A DNA stretch of 64,000 nucleotides from Methylophaga sp. (GTDB lineage Bacteria > Pseudomonadota > Gammaproteobacteria > Nitrosococcales > Methylophagaceae), in assembly GCA_020831825.1 (NCBI GenBank), contig JAFIFW010000012.1, positions 186,001 to 250,000 of the forward strand, in the 5' to 3' direction. The notes below the pieces were generated by a model. It had not been told where the DNA came from and searched no databases. It saw nothing but the letters and a program-made list of their open reading frames with translations. Shown one piece after another: positions 53,636 to 63,377 of this stretch. Positions within the stretch are counted from its first letter, which is position 1, and every line of letters starts with the position of its first letter. The position numbers and the translations under genes are program-made.

Positions 53636-54502
53636 TTATTCAATGTTTTGGATCTGCTCGCGCATTTGTTCGATTAACACCTTCAAATCCACAGAATACC
53701 GGGTCGTTGAAGTATCAATCGATTTTGAACCCAGTGTATTGGCTTCACGATTCAGCTCCTGCATCAAAAAATCCAGTCTTCTGCCAACAGGCTCTCGTCG
53801 CTCAAGAACTTTCAACACCTCGGTGACATGACTTTTGAGTCTGTCGATCTCTTCAGCAACATCCGATTTCTGAGCCAGCAACACCATTTCCTGTTCCAGC
53901 CTTTCCGGATCAAGATTGATATTAAATTCTGCAACTTTATCCTGAAGCTTGTTGCGTTGCTGCTGCAAAATCTCCGGTATTCGCTCGGCCACTTGATCGG
54001 CTATCTGGTTGATCTGCTGACAGCGCTGAGCGATTAATTGCCTGAGCGCATCGCCCTCCCGTTCACGCATGGCCAGTAGATCATCCACGGCGTGTTGCAG
54101 ACTGCCGAGTACCGTGCCTTTTAACTGTTCAAGATCCAGTGTGTTGTGAACCATCACTCCCGGCCATTGCATGATGCGCAGTAGATCCAGCCTGGCGGAA
54201 ATACCATGTTCTGCCGCCAGTTGATTGTGTGTATTGATCAATGCCGAGGCCAGTGCATTGTCAATCTCGACACTGGTCTGTTGCTGTTGCGGTGGCTGAT
54301 AGCGCATGACTGCCTCAACCTTGCCTCGATTGAGTTTGTCAGCAATAAGCTTGCGTAATTCAATTTCCAGTGGCCGAAAGCTCTCGTCCAGACGAAAAGA
54401 TGCCTCCAGATAGCGGTGATTGACCGAACGAATTTCCCAACTGAAAAGCCCGAATTCATTCTTGTATTCGTGGCGGGCATAAGCGGTCATGCTTCGTATC
54501 AC
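53636..54502 (-). CDS. yicC: YicC family endoribonuclease
   Basis: Member of the YicC/YloC family, recently described as endoribonucleases that affect small-RNA stability. The 288-residue protein has the invariant start MIRSMTAYAR, SVNHRYLE (about 27-34) and the C-terminal GRRLDFLMQELNREANTLGSKS block. The start is GTG at 54502 with GGGAG 7 bases upstream; a later ATG would cut the conserved N-terminus. It is divergent from rph, as in E. coli. Its usual downstream neighbour gmk is displaced by about 5 kb. Confidence 0.95.
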   Translation of the reverse strand: MIRSMTAYARHEYKNEFGLFSWEIRSVNHRYLEASFRLDESFRPLEIELRKLIADKLNRGKVEAVMRYQPPQQQQTSVEIDNALASALINTHNQLAAEHGISARLDLLRIMQWPGVMVHNTLDLEQLKGTVLGSLQHAVDDLLAMREREGDALRQLIAQRCQQINQIADQVAERIPEILQQQRNKLQDKVAEFNINLDPERLEQEMVLLAQKSDVAEEIDRLKSHVTEVLKVLERREPVGRRLDFLMQELNREANTLGSKSIDTSTTRYSVDLKVLIEQMREQIQNIE

Positions 54503-54612
54503 GGTCGTTCTCCCTCATTAAAAAGTGGTCATGTTAACTGATTAATATGACCATTGTGGATCTCAACATTTCAGCTCGGGTAAAAGCCTCCTCGCAATGT
54601 GCTGTCAATCCG

Positions 54613-54618
54613 TATAAT
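54613..54618 (+). promoter_or_regulatory. -10 element of rph
   Basis: TATAAT lies 32 bases before the rph start, without a good -35. The 148-base gap between yicC and rph must hold both divergent promoters. Confidence 0.4.
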
Positions 54619-54650
54619 AGTCATAATTTCAGCCAAGGAAATTTATCCCT

Positions 54651-55367
54651 ATGCGTCCAAGTGGCCGTCAACCTGACGAACTTCGCCCAGTCTCCATTAC
54701 CCGTCACTATACAAAACATGCCGAGGGATCTGTGCTGATCGAATTCGGTGATACCAAAGTCTTGTGTACCGCTTCTGTTGAAGAACGAATTCCACCCTTT
54801 CTGCGCGGCACCGGTGAGGGTTGGGTCACAGCAGAATACGGCATGCTGCCTCGTTCTACCGGCTCACGCATGCAACGGGAATCCGCCAAGGGCAAGCAAG
54901 GCGGCAGAACCATGGAAATACAGCGTCTGATTGGCCGGTCGCTTAGGGCAGCTATTGATCTGAGAGCACTCGGTGAACGCAGTATCACCATTGATTGTGA
55001 TGTGATTCAGGCCGATGGCGGCACTCGCACCGCGTCTATCACAGGTGCTTATGTTGCTTTGCACGATGCTGTGGACTATCTCATCAAAACTCGCAAACTC
55101 AAAAAAAATCCTCTGCACGGGCAGGTGGCCTCGGTTTCAGTCGGAATCCACAACGGAACGCCGGTTCTGGATCTCGATTACGCCGAAGATTCTTCTGCCG
55201 AAACGGATATGAATGTGGTGATGAATGATGCCGGATCCTACATTGAAATTCAGGGCACAGCAGAAGGCCATGCATTCCGCGCTGATGAACTACAAGCGAT
55301 GCTGGCACTGGCTTCTACCGGTGTCGAACAACTAATACAAAAACAACGCGAGGCACTGGCGTCATGA
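54651..55367 (+). CDS. rph: Ribonuclease PH
   Basis: Phosphate-dependent 3'-5' exonuclease that trims tRNA and structured RNA ends. The 238-residue protein is full length (E. coli 238) and has the family start [17 protein letters not shown], the phosphate-binding [17 protein letters not shown] (about 85-101) and the catalytic-region [28 protein letters not shown] precedes the ATG. Its end overlaps rdgB by 4 bases, a common arrangement, so the pair is coupled. Confidence 0.97.
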   Translation: MRPSGRQPDELRPVSITRHYTKHAEGSVLIEFGDTKVLCTASVEERIPPFLRGTGEGWVTAEYGMLPRSTGSRMQRESAKGKQGGRTMEIQRLIGRSLRAAIDLRALGERSITIDCDVIQADGGTRTASITGAYVALHDAVDYLIKTRKLKKNPLHGQVASVSVGIHNGTPVLDLDYAEDSSAETDMNVVMNDAGSYIEIQGTAEGHAFRADELQAMLALASTGVEQLIQKQREALAS

Positions 55368-55966
55368 GAGAAATCGTTCTGGCAACAAGCAATCATGGAA
55401 AGCTAGGTGAGTTCAGACAACTATTTTCTGGGCTTTCGATGCAGATCCTCGCGCAATCTGAGTTTGCAGTGCCTGAAGCCGATGAAACCGGCCTCAGTTT
55501 TGTTGAAAATGCCATCATCAAAGCACGAAATGCCTGCCAGTTTACCGGCCTGCCATCCATTGCCGATGATTCCGGCATCGAAGTAGATGCCCTGCATGGA
55601 ATGCCCGGCATTTACTCTGCCCGTTATGCAGGTAAAGGCGCTACCGATGCTGACAACATTCAGGCACTGCTCAAAGCACTTGAAGGTGTCGAAGCACATG
55701 AACGCACCGCTCGCTTTCAGTGTGTGCTGGTATTTATGCGTCACGCCAACGATCCAACGCCATTAATTTGCCAGGGCACCTGGCAAGGTGAGATTCTCGA
55801 GACACCGACGGGCGATTCCGGGTTTGGCTATGATCCGGTGTTCTGGGTACCAGAAACTGATTGCAGCGCAGCCCAACTCTCCGCTGAGCAAAAACATGCC
55901 ATCAGCCACCGAGGCAAGGCAATGCGACAATTCATTGAGGAATTCCAGTATGCCCGTCATCAATAG
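55364..55966 (+). CDS. rdgB: dITP/XTP pyrophosphatase RdgB
   Basis: Removes non-canonical purine triphosphates (dITP, XTP) from the nucleotide pool. The 200-residue protein has [11 protein letters not shown] (6-16), [13 protein letters not shown] (about 45-57), the catalytic [10 protein letters not shown] (about 67-76) and the closing SHRGKAM motif (about 183-189). It overlaps rph by 4 bases and is followed 21 bases later by hemW. The rdgB-hemW pairing is typical. Confidence 0.97.
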   Translation: MREIVLATSNHGKLGEFRQLFSGLSMQILAQSEFAVPEADETGLSFVENAIIKARNACQFTGLPSIADDSGIEVDALHGMPGIYSARYAGKGATDADNIQALLKALEGVEAHERTARFQCVLVFMRHANDPTPLICQGTWQGEILETPTGDSGFGYDPVFWVPETDCSAAQLSAEQKHAISHRGKAMRQFIEEFQYARHQ

Positions 55967-55987
55967 ACGGGATTTCTGACCGCAGGT

Positions 55988-57148
55988 ATGTATCACTTTC
56001 AGCAGCTCCCGCCTCTCAGCCTGTACATTCATGTTCCATGGTGTGTTCGCAAATGCCCCTACTGCGACTTTAACTCACATACCGCACAAGAGGAGTTACC
56101 TGAACAGGCCTATATTCAGGCACTGCTGGCTGATCTCGAGCAAGAATTACCGCTGATTTGGGGGCGCTCGATTCAGACTATTTTTATTGGCGGAGGCACG
56201 CCCAGTCTGTTCAGTGCCGAGGCCTATGAAACATTATTTTCGGGTCTGCGCGCATTACTCAATCTGAGTCCGGACATTGAAATCACCCTCGAAGCTAATC
56301 CGGGCACTTTTGAAGCGCAACGCTTCACAGATTATCGTGCGATAGGTATTAATCGGCTCTCTATAGGCGTACAAAGCTTTGATGCCGCATCGCTCAAAGC
56401 ATTGGGCCGTATTCATGACGACCGTGAGGCCATTCGCGCGGCTGAAATCGCCCATCAGGCCGGTTTTGAAAACTTCAATATTGACCTGATGTTTGGTTTG
56501 CCCAGTCAGACTGCCGCTTTGGCAAAGCATGATGTTGAATCGGCAATTGCGCTGGCACCCAGCCACATTTCCTATTATCAACTGACGATAGAACCCAATA
56601 CGCTGTTTTACCAACAACCGCCTGATTTACCCGACGAAGATCCGCTCTTTGAGTGGCAACTCAGTAATCAACAACGGCTTGCAGAGGCTGGCTATCAACA
56701 ATACGAAACATCTGCCTACGCAAGAGATGGCAAGCGCTGCCAGCACAATATGAACTACTGGCAATTTGGCGACTACCTCGGTATCGGCGCTGGCGCTCAT
56801 GGCAAAATTACCAGTGCAGCAGAACAGTCGATTCGCAGGCGCGTTAAACAAAAACTGCCCAAAAGTTATCTCAACCATGCCGGCCATGCTGACTCACTGT
56901 TGGCTGACACGCTGGTCGAAGTGAATGAAGTTGGTTTTGAATTTATGTTGAACGCCTTGCGCTTGACGGATGGTTTTGCCACACCATTGTTCATGCAACG
57001 CGCCGGTATTCCGCTGGCGCGAGTTAACACAGCACTACAAAAAGCAGAGCAGCTTGGACTGCTTGAGTATGATATTCAGCAAATTCGCCCCACCCCCTTG
57101 GGTCAACGATACCTGAATACGCTGATTGAGCTATTTCTGCCGGAATAG
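55988..57148 (+). CDS. hemW: Heme chaperone HemW (radical SAM)
   Basis: Radical SAM protein thought to deliver heme to membrane proteins, related to but distinct from the coproporphyrinogen oxidase HemN. The 386 residues have the cluster motif CVRKCPYC (Cys19, Cys23, Cys26), GGGTPSLF (about 61-68) and the HemW C-terminal domain. The context after rdgB and the length (HemN is about 457 residues) favour HemW. Confidence 0.94.
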   Translation: MYHFQQLPPLSLYIHVPWCVRKCPYCDFNSHTAQEELPEQAYIQALLADLEQELPLIWGRSIQTIFIGGGTPSLFSAEAYETLFSGLRALLNLSPDIEITLEANPGTFEAQRFTDYRAIGINRLSIGVQSFDAASLKALGRIHDDREAIRAAEIAHQAGFENFNIDLMFGLPSQTAALAKHDVESAIALAPSHISYYQLTIEPNTLFYQQPPDLPDEDPLFEWQLSNQQRLAEAGYQQYETSAYARDGKRCQHNMNYWQFGDYLGIGAGAHGKITSAAEQSIRRRVKQKLPKSYLNHAGHADSLLADTLVEVNEVGFEFMLNALRLTDGFATPLFMQRAGIPLARVNTALQKAEQLGLLEYDIQQIRPTPLGQRYLNTLIELFLPE

Positions 57149-57182
57149 TATGCTTATAAAGACAATTTTCAAGGAGTAGTTC

Positions 57183-57488
57183 ATGTTGAAAAACAGCTTG
57201 CCAATCAGTGGACTGTTATGCCTGATGCTGATCTCAGCAAGCCATGCAGATGTGCTTTCAATCGCCGATCCGCGTTATCAGGTTCCAAACAGTCCCTCAG
57301 GTATTGAACGTCCAACACAAGGCATGAACATGCAAACAGTGACTGCGCGTTTTGGTGAACCAGAGCAAAAGTTAGCTGCGGTGGGCGAACCACCGATTAC
57401 CCGTTGGGTCTATCCTAGATTTGAAGTGTTTTTTGAACACCAGCTGGTGATTCATTCGGTGGTCAGGCGCGACAGGCTGGAAGACTGA
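57183..57488 (+). CDS. Small periplasmic protein of unknown function
   Basis: A 101-residue exported protein. The signal peptide (about 1-22, ending ASHA) is followed by a mature part of about 79 residues that begins DVLSIADPRYQVPNSPSGIERP. It contains TVTARFGEPEQKLAAVGEPPITRWVYP, which recalls the small SmpA/BamE-type or DUF2845-like fold with a Gly-Glu-Pro turn; this is only a resemblance. AAGGAG precedes the ATG. It follows hemW by 34 bases and converges on the membrane protein gene at 57508. Confidence 0.8.
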   Translation: MLKNSLPISGLLCLMLISASHADVLSIADPRYQVPNSPSGIERPTQGMNMQTVTARFGEPEQKLAAVGEPPITRWVYPRFEVFFEHQLVIHSVVRRDRLED

Positions 57489-57515
57489 TTCACCGAGCTT
57501 GGCCGGCTCAGTCTT
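57481..57515. terminator. Shared hairpin at two convergent stop codons
   Basis: Perfect 8-bp arms AAGACTGA/TCAGTCTT enclose 19 bases that themselves contain GAGC/GCTC. Each arm includes the stop codon of one convergent gene (57486-57488 and 57508-57510). No long T-run follows on either strand, so terminator function is likely but not certain. Confidence 0.5.
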
Positions 57516-58011
57516 CTACCCCAAAGTATTTAACTTTCGCCCAGCGAGGCAATGTGCCCACTCTGGCATGATGCAAGGCATCGGACTCAATCACGATCAG
57601 TACAAAAACCGTTACCAGCGTCGGTAAAATCGAAACACCACCGACAATCGCGTAGACCGCTTCACGCATCATGCCAAGGTAAGTGTGTCCCACCCAACCA
57701 AAAGCAAATCCGGCGACCATCAGCACCAGCATCACGGACAGAAACTTGCTCCAACGACGGGCGATTTGCCAGTGAATGTAGGCAAACTCATTGTCTTCAC
57801 GGCGCATGGTTGACGATTTGTAGAAGATTACCAATAAACTGAGTGCTGACAGCGCCGGCACAATCACTAGGTACTTCATATAAGACTGGCCGAGTGTGGC
57901 AATGCCAGCAAACAACAACATGTGATTACCAATCAGGTTGATCACAAAGATATCGTGCGGTGTTCTCGCCTGAGAGCGTTGCTCTTCAGTCGGCTCAGGT
58001 AGTTGTGCCAT
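57508..58011 (-). CDS. Four-helix membrane protein of unknown function
   Basis: A 167-residue integral membrane protein I cannot name. Hydrophobic helices lie at about 23-40, 46-62, 91-110 and 124-143. The N-terminal and C-terminal ends are hydrophilic, with a basic RRWSK between helices two and three. It starts one base after the thrC stop, so it is almost surely cotranscribed with alaC-hom-thrC. That link might suggest a role in amino acid transport or sensing, but the sequence shows no known transporter motif. Confidence 0.82.
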   Translation of the reverse strand: MAQLPEPTEEQRSQARTPHDIFVINLIGNHMLLFAGIATLGQSYMKYLVIVPALSALSLLVIFYKSSTMRREDNEFAYIHWQIARRWSKFLSVMLVLMVAGFAFGWVGHTYLGMMREAVYAIVGGVSILPTLVTVFVLIVIESDALHHARVGTLPRWAKVKYFGVED

Positions 58012-58012
58012 T

Positions 58013-59158
58013 TTATTTTGCCAAGTTTTTCAGAATCGCATCGCGTACTGCAGCAAGATTAGCATCAACAGTCACAACAGGCGAAGAACTTTGTTTGATA
58101 GCGGTATCTGGATCTTTCAGTCCATGTCCCGTCAGGGTACAAACTACTGAACTACCCTCAGGAATCTTGCCGCTATTAATATCACGCAGCGCGCCTGCCA
58201 GTGAGGTTGCTGAAGCAGGTTCACAGAAAATACCTTCTTTTTCTGCCAGCAGCTTCTGTGCAGCCAGAATTTCGTCATCAGTGCACTCATCAAACCAGCC
58301 ACCGGACTCTTCTTTAACCTTCCAGGCCATATCCCAGCTCTGCGGATGACCAATTCGAATAGCGGTTGCCACAGTTTCAGGATCATCTACCATGTGGCCG
58401 CGCAAAAACGGAGCACTGCCGGCCGCCTGATAGCCAACCATTTTAGGGCGATTGCCCACAATGGCACCACCCGCATATTTGCAATGACCGTTGCAGTAAG
58501 CACAAGCCTCGGTGACATGATCACCGCAACCAGAAGAATATTCACAGTAACCAATCCAATGTGCGGTGATGTTACCGGCGTTACCCACTGGCAGACAGTG
58601 ATAATCCGGTGCACGCCCCAGCTCTTCAACAATTTCAAAAGCCGCAGTTTTTTGACCCTGCAAACGATAGGGATTGATAGAGTTAACGATGGTTACCGGC
58701 GCTTCTTTGGCCACTTCCTTAACCAGTTGCATGCCTTCATCAAAGTTACCTTTGATTTGAATAACCACGGCATTGTGCATCATGGCTTGCGCCAGTTTAC
58801 CTTGGGCAATCTTGCCATCCGGTATCAGTACAAATGCTGTAATGCCAGCACGCGCAGCATAGGCGGCTGCGGCGGCTGAAGTATTACCCGTTGACGCACA
58901 GATAATCGCTTTACTGCCCTCTTCAACGGCCTTGGTGACCGCCATGGTCATGCCGCGATCTTTGAATGAACCGGTTGGATTCAAACCTTCGTATTTGACA
59001 TAGATATCGACATTTTTGCCGATGAGTCTTGGAATATTGTTGAGTTTGAGCAGTGGTGTGTTGCCCTCACCAAGACTTATCAGCCGGGTGTCATCATTGA
59101 CCGGCAGGCGATCGCGATAACGCTCAATCAGTCCGGTATAACGGGGTCGAAATGCCAT
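58013..59158 (-). CDS. thrC: Threonine synthase with Cys-rich insertion
   Basis: PLP enzyme that converts O-phosphohomoserine to threonine. The 381-residue protein has the PLP Lys66 in [10 protein letters not shown], the [18 protein letters not shown] loop (about 88-105) and the phosphate-binding [12 protein letters not shown] (190-201). After this last motif there is an unusual stretch with five cysteines (Cys205, 211, 219, 222, 226) and two histidines before [14 protein letters not shown]. Shorter ThrC proteins such as that of Bacillus appear to lack it. It follows hom by 53 bases in the alaC-hom-thrC order. Confidence 0.95.
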   Translation of the reverse strand: MAFRPRYTGLIERYRDRLPVNDDTRLISLGEGNTPLLKLNNIPRLIGKNVDIYVKYEGLNPTGSFKDRGMTMAVTKAVEEGSKAIICASTGNTSAAAAAYAARAGITAFVLIPDGKIAQGKLAQAMMHNAVVIQIKGNFDEGMQLVKEVAKEAPVTIVNSINPYRLQGQKTAAFEIVEELGRAPDYHCLPVGNAGNITAHWIGYCEYSSGCGDHVTEACAYCNGHCKYAGGAIVGNRPKMVGYQAAGSAPFLRGHMVDDPETVATAIRIGHPQSWDMAWKVKEESGGWFDECTDDEILAAQKLLAEKEGIFCEPASATSLAGALRDINSGKIPEGSSVVCTLTGHGLKDPDTAIKQSSSPVVTVDANLAAVRDAILKNLAK

Positions 59159-59211
59159 CTGTGTGTCCTCTTGATTCTGTTTTTATATATCGAGCCTGTG
59201 GCCTGTTGCTT

Positions 59212-60522
59212 TTATCCCAGGGTTTCCATGCGAATTCGCATCACAGGTGCGGTCACAGTGCCCAACGCTTCGATTTGAGCGATTGCTTCGTCCATATTCT
59301 TTTCGAGCACCGGCTGGGTCAGCATGATGATGGGAATTAGACCTTCATGCTCTTCGGGCTGTTTTTGCAGTATTGATTCGATGTTGATGCCCTGCTCGCT
59401 CAGTATGCGAGTGATATTGGCTAACACCCCGGGTTTATCTTCGCTGTGAATTCTCAAATAGTAAGAAGTCACCACCTCTGCGATAGGCAAAATCGGGGTG
59501 TCTTTGAGCGCATCGGGTTGAAAGGCAAGATGCGGTACACGATTTTCCGGGTCAGTCGTCAAGGCTCTGACTACGTCGACAATGTCAGCCACAACTGCGG
59601 AAGCTGTCGCCTCGGAACCTGCGCCTGCGCCGTAATAAAGTGTTGGTCCTACAGCATCGCCCTTAACCACCACAGCATTCATCACACCGTTAACATTAGC
59701 GATCAGACGTCGATGTGGAATCAGCGTTGGATGTACGCGCAACTCAACACCTCGTTCGGTTTTTTTGGCGATACCCAGATGTTTGATTCTATAGCCAAGC
59801 TCAGCTGCGTATTGCACATCTTCCTGTGCGATTTTGCTGATACCTTCTGTGTAGGCACTGTAGAACTGCAGCGGAATACCAAAAGCTATCGATGCCATGA
59901 TGGTCAGCTTGTGCGCAGCATCAATGCCCTCGACGTCGAATGTCGGATCAGCTTCGGCATAACCGAGTGCCTGTGCTTCAGCCAGTACATCGGCAAAATC
60001 TCGACCTTTATCACGCATTTCGGTCAGGATAAAGTTGCCGGTGCCGTTAATGATGCCCGCCAGCCACTCGATACGATTACCGGCAAGACCCTCGCGCATA
60101 GCCTTGATGATGGGAATACCGCCAGCCACAGCCGCTTCAAAGGCAATGGTCACTCCTTTTTCCTGGGCCAGCGCAAACAATTCGTTACCATGCATGGCAA
60201 TCAATGCCTTGTTGGCTGTGACCACATGCTTGCCGTTTTCGATAGCTTTGCTTACCAGGTCCTTGGCAACACCGGTACCGCCAATCAACTCAACAACAAT
60301 CTGGATGTCTGGATCATTCACCACCGAGAAAGCGTCATCGGTCAGTTTGATGCCTGAGAGATCGCAGTTTTTCGGCGACTGCAGATCCTTGTCTGCCGCG
60401 ATGGAAATTTCGATATCACGTCCGGCACGACGAATGATTTCCCTGGCATTACGTTTGAGCACACTGACAGTGCCGCTGCCTACAGTTCCCAGGCCAAGAA
60501 TCCCGATTTTCACCGATTGCAA
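59212..60522 (-). CDS. hom: Homoserine dehydrogenase
   Basis: Reduces aspartate semialdehyde to homoserine, the branch point to threonine and methionine. The 436-residue monofunctional enzyme has the NAD(P)-binding GILGLGTVGSG (7-17), GGIPIIKA and INGTGNFILTEM in the catalytic domain, and a C-terminal ACT domain (about 350-430) for threonine feedback. The start is TTG at 60522: GGGGG lies 7 bases upstream, whereas the in-frame GTG at 60513 is too far from it. It begins 2 bases after the aminotransferase stop. Confidence 0.96.
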   Translation of the reverse strand: MQSVKIGILGLGTVGSGTVSVLKRNAREIIRRAGRDIEISIAADKDLQSPKNCDLSGIKLTDDAFSVVNDPDIQIVVELIGGTGVAKDLVSKAIENGKHVVTANKALIAMHGNELFALAQEKGVTIAFEAAVAGGIPIIKAMREGLAGNRIEWLAGIINGTGNFILTEMRDKGRDFADVLAEAQALGYAEADPTFDVEGIDAAHKLTIMASIAFGIPLQFYSAYTEGISKIAQEDVQYAAELGYRIKHLGIAKKTERGVELRVHPTLIPHRRLIANVNGVMNAVVVKGDAVGPTLYYGAGAGSEATASAVVADIVDVVRALTTDPENRVPHLAFQPDALKDTPILPIAEVVTSYYLRIHSEDKPGVLANITRILSEQGINIESILQKQPEEHEGLIPIIMLTQPVLEKNMDEAIAQIEALGTVTAPVMRIRMETLG

Positions 60523-60524
60523 AA

Positions 60525-61712
60525 TTAAGCCCCCTGATCTCGTTTCATCATGTCACGAATGCCGCGAATGGCTTGTCGAGTACGGTGCTGGTTTTCAATC
60601 AGACCGAAACGAACATAGTCATCGCCATACTCACCAAAACCAATACCGGGAGACACGGCGACCTTGGCATCGATCAGCAACTTCTTACTGAACTCCAGAG
60701 AGCCCATCTCGCGATACTGTTCCGGGATTTTGGCCCAGACAAACATCGTGGCTTTAGGTTTTTCTACTGCCCATCCAATAGAGTTTAATCCATCACATAG
60801 CACATCGCGGCGCACGCGGTATGTTTCCGTGATCTCCTTGACACAATCTTGTGGGCCTTCAAGTGCGGTGATGGCCGCCACTTGAATTGGTGTAAACATG
60901 CCGTAGTCTAGGTAAGACTTCATGCGGGCCAGAGCCGCAACCAGCGTTGGATTGCCTGACATGAAACCAACCCGCCAGCCTGGCATATTGTAAGTTTTGG
61001 ACAGTGTGTAAAACTCGACCGCAACATCAATCGCACCTGGCACTTGTAAAATCGATGGTGCTTCGTAGCCATCAAATGTAATTTCACCATAGGCCAGATC
61101 GTGAATAATCCAGATCTGATGTTCTTTTGCAAAGGCAATTACACGTTCAAAAAAATCCAGTTCGACACACTGGGTAGTCGGGTTGCCTGGGAAGTTCAAC
61201 ACCAGCATTTTTGGCTTTGGCCAGGAATCCTTGACCGACTTTTCCAGCTCGGCGAAGAAGTCCACGTCAGGTGTCAGCGGTACATGGCGAATATCAGCGC
61301 CGGCAATCACGAAACCGTATGGGTGAATAGGATACGCGGGGTTGGGCACCAAAACGGCATCTCCTGGCCCTACCGTCGCCAGTGCTAAATGCGCAAGCCC
61401 CTCTTTTGAGCCGATAGTCACAATGGTTTCCGAATCCGGATCCAGCGTCACATCAAACTTGCGCTGATACCAGTCGCAGATTGCTTTACGAAGCCGTGGA
61501 ATACCGCGAGAAACCGAGTACCGATGAGTGTCAGGACGCTGTGCTGCCTCTACCAGTTTATCCACGATATGCTGGGGCGCAGGACGATCAGGATTACCCA
61601 TGCCAAAGTCAATAATATCTTCGCCTCGCGCACGCGCTTTTGCTTTCAAATCGTTTACAATGTTGAATACATAAGGCGGCAGACGTTTGATTCTGGGAAA
61701 TTCGTCGTTCAA
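60525..61712 (-). CDS. alaC: Alanine/aspartate-type aminotransferase (AlaC-like)
   Basis: Class I PLP aminotransferase of 395 residues. The N-terminus [35 protein letters not shown] is close to AlaC (YfdZ), the glutamate-pyruvate aminotransferase of E. coli. The PLP Lys239 is in [13 protein letters not shown], with NFPGNPTTQ (173-181) and HDLAYGE (204-210) as cofactor contacts. The start is TTG with AGGTG 5 bases upstream. Heading an operon with hom and thrC, it may supply alanine or serve another branch of aspartate-family metabolism; substrate is inferred by similarity. Confidence 0.88.
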   Translation of the reverse strand: MNDEFPRIKRLPPYVFNIVNDLKAKARARGEDIIDFGMGNPDRPAPQHIVDKLVEAAQRPDTHRYSVSRGIPRLRKAICDWYQRKFDVTLDPDSETIVTIGSKEGLAHLALATVGPGDAVLVPNPAYPIHPYGFVIAGADIRHVPLTPDVDFFAELEKSVKDSWPKPKMLVLNFPGNPTTQCVELDFFERVIAFAKEHQIWIIHDLAYGEITFDGYEAPSILQVPGAIDVAVEFYTLSKTYNMPGWRVGFMSGNPTLVAALARMKSYLDYGMFTPIQVAAITALEGPQDCVKEITETYRVRRDVLCDGLNSIGWAVEKPKATMFVWAKIPEQYREMGSLEFSKKLLIDAKVAVSPGIGFGEYGDDYVRFGLIENQHRTRQAIRGIRDMMKRDQGA

Positions 61713-61806
61713 CTGGACACCTGCGATAAGCTAGAGCGGTTGGCAAACCAAGCAAAATAACTGAAAATCAATATTACTTCAAATTCATTTAAGACTTCGG
61801 AAGACT

Positions 61807-62652
61807 ATGAGCGAACAGGAAATACTGTACAGCAAGATTGTTCGAGAACTGGAACAAGGCAAACTGGTTTTACCAACATTACCCGAGGTTGCCTTCAAAG
61901 TTCGCGAAGTCGCCAAAAATCCCGATGCCAGCACTGCCGAACTGGCTGAAGTTATCGCCACTGATGCAGCGCTCTCAGCCCGCCTCATCAAAGTCGCCAA
62001 CAGCCCGCTATATCGTGGCAGAGTACCCATTGAGTCGGTGCACATGGCGGTCGGCAGACTGGGCCAGGACATGGTCAGAAACATGGTCACGACCCTGGTA
62101 ATGGAACAACTGTTCAAAGCAAAATCCCCCAAACTGGAAAAACGGCTGAGAGAACTTTGGAAACACAGTACTGAAGTCGCTGCCTTGAGTCGGGTCATCG
62201 CCAGTAAACAAAAAGATATCCTGCCAGATGAGGCACTGCTGGCTGGTTTGATTCACGATATTGGCGTCATGCCGATCTTGATGAAAGCCCAAGAACATCC
62301 GGAAATGCTCGAGGACAGAAAAAAACTCGACACGCTGATTGGCAACCTTCACGGCAAAATCGGTGGAGCCATTCTGAAGAAGTGGGATTTCCCGGACAAC
62401 CTGATTGCAGTAGCCGCCGAACACGAAAATCTCAATCGGAACAGTGGTTCAGATGGTCCAGATCTGGTTGATGTAGTTCAGGCTGCAAACCTGCAAAGCT
62501 ACTTCAACACTGACAAAGCGCTTGACCCGAGCACGCGTCACAAGGTGCTCGCTTTTGAAAAGCTGGGCATAGATACCGGCATCAGCGTGGCCGAACTGGA
62601 TGAAAGCAGTGCAGAATACGCCGAAGCACTGGCATTGTTTGAGAACATGTAA
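61807..62652 (+). CDS. HDOD domain protein
   Basis: A 281-residue single HDOD-domain signalling protein. Characteristic parts are LTTLPEVAFKV-like sequence VLPTLPEVAFKVREVAKNPD (about 19-38), ARLIKVANSPLYRG (about 60-73) and LAGLIHDIGVMPIL (about 145-158), with an intact His-Asp pair. It differs from the HDOD protein at 16299, whose second residue is Asn. No output domain is present. It is divergent from the alaC operon across 94 bases, and its partner is unknown. Confidence 0.9.
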   Translation: MSEQEILYSKIVRELEQGKLVLPTLPEVAFKVREVAKNPDASTAELAEVIATDAALSARLIKVANSPLYRGRVPIESVHMAVGRLGQDMVRNMVTTLVMEQLFKAKSPKLEKRLRELWKHSTEVAALSRVIASKQKDILPDEALLAGLIHDIGVMPILMKAQEHPEMLEDRKKLDTLIGNLHGKIGGAILKKWDFPDNLIAVAAEHENLNRNSGSDGPDLVDVVQAANLQSYFNTDKALDPSTRHKVLAFEKLGIDTGISVAELDESSAEYAEALALFENM

Positions 62653-62724
62653 ACTCAGCTGGCGAGACCAGGCCAGCAGCTAAGCCAGCATTGCCGTTGT
62701 TCGGTATATGCTGATGGAGATGCG

Positions 62725-63372
62725 ATGGCAGGTTCTGAAAACACAGGATTCAAGGGCACCATCAAGCGCCTGCTGACAGTGATCCTTATATCGATGGTGT
62801 TGGGCAGCATCTGGTTTTATGTTTACCTGATTGTCGGCTTGTCCAGTACCTATCTAACAATGCCCGCGCCGCTTTGGGATGCACTGAAAAGTCTCACGCC
62901 TTTTTTAATCGTAACCGCGGGTATTCTGTACATTGCCAGTTGGCGAGGAGCGGCCTGTCTGCTCTATGGACTCAGCCTGTTGTTAATCGTGATTGCACTG
63001 GTCTATGACCGGCATCGCACTCAGGTCGAGCAACAAAAACACATCGAAAACAATCAACGTGCCGCCGAACTCGCCACAGCAGATGCCGAGCAGGTGTTGT
63101 TATGTTCCAATGGCGAAAAACTGCTGATCGTCAGTAGTTTGGGCACCACAGAACAAATTCCGGTACTGGATATATTGCTGGTCAGACAGGATGGTCAATT
63201 ACAACAGCGCCCGCTGGCAACCACCGGTTTGAGGCATGTGCCACGCATACAGCCGGACATGGACAAATATCTGGACGATACGGTTGAATGCCGAAATGAA
63301 ACTTTCAACTCAGCCGCAGAGCTGGTCGACTACCTGCAACAATTCATTGCTGATAATCAACCGCGCTTATAG
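62725..63372 (+). CDS. Membrane protein of unknown function
   Basis: I do not recognise this 215-residue protein. Three hydrophobic helices lie at about 17-39, 58-72 and 75-93, leaving a soluble C-terminal domain of about 120 residues. That part begins with a charged helix (DRHRTQVEQQKHIENNQRAAELATADAEQ) and contains a strand-rich stretch with one Cys (VLLCSNGEKLLIV). GGAGA precedes the ATG. It stands 72 bases after the HDOD gene and converges on the TfoX-C gene with 5 bases between stops. Confidence 0.75.
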   Translation: MAGSENTGFKGTIKRLLTVILISMVLGSIWFYVYLIVGLSSTYLTMPAPLWDALKSLTPFLIVTAGILYIASWRGAACLLYGLSLLLIVIALVYDRHRTQVEQQKHIENNQRAAELATADAEQVLLCSNGEKLLIVSSLGTTEQIPVLDILLVRQDGQLQQRPLATTGLRHVPRIQPDMDKYLDDTVECRNETFNSAAELVDYLQQFIADNQPRL

Positions 63373-63377
63373 CAAAA

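Noticed and set aside
59446..60691. Two long + strand frames opposite hom (303 and 218 codons)
   Set aside because: Both are antisense to conserved hom sequence and lack family features, so they are shadows.
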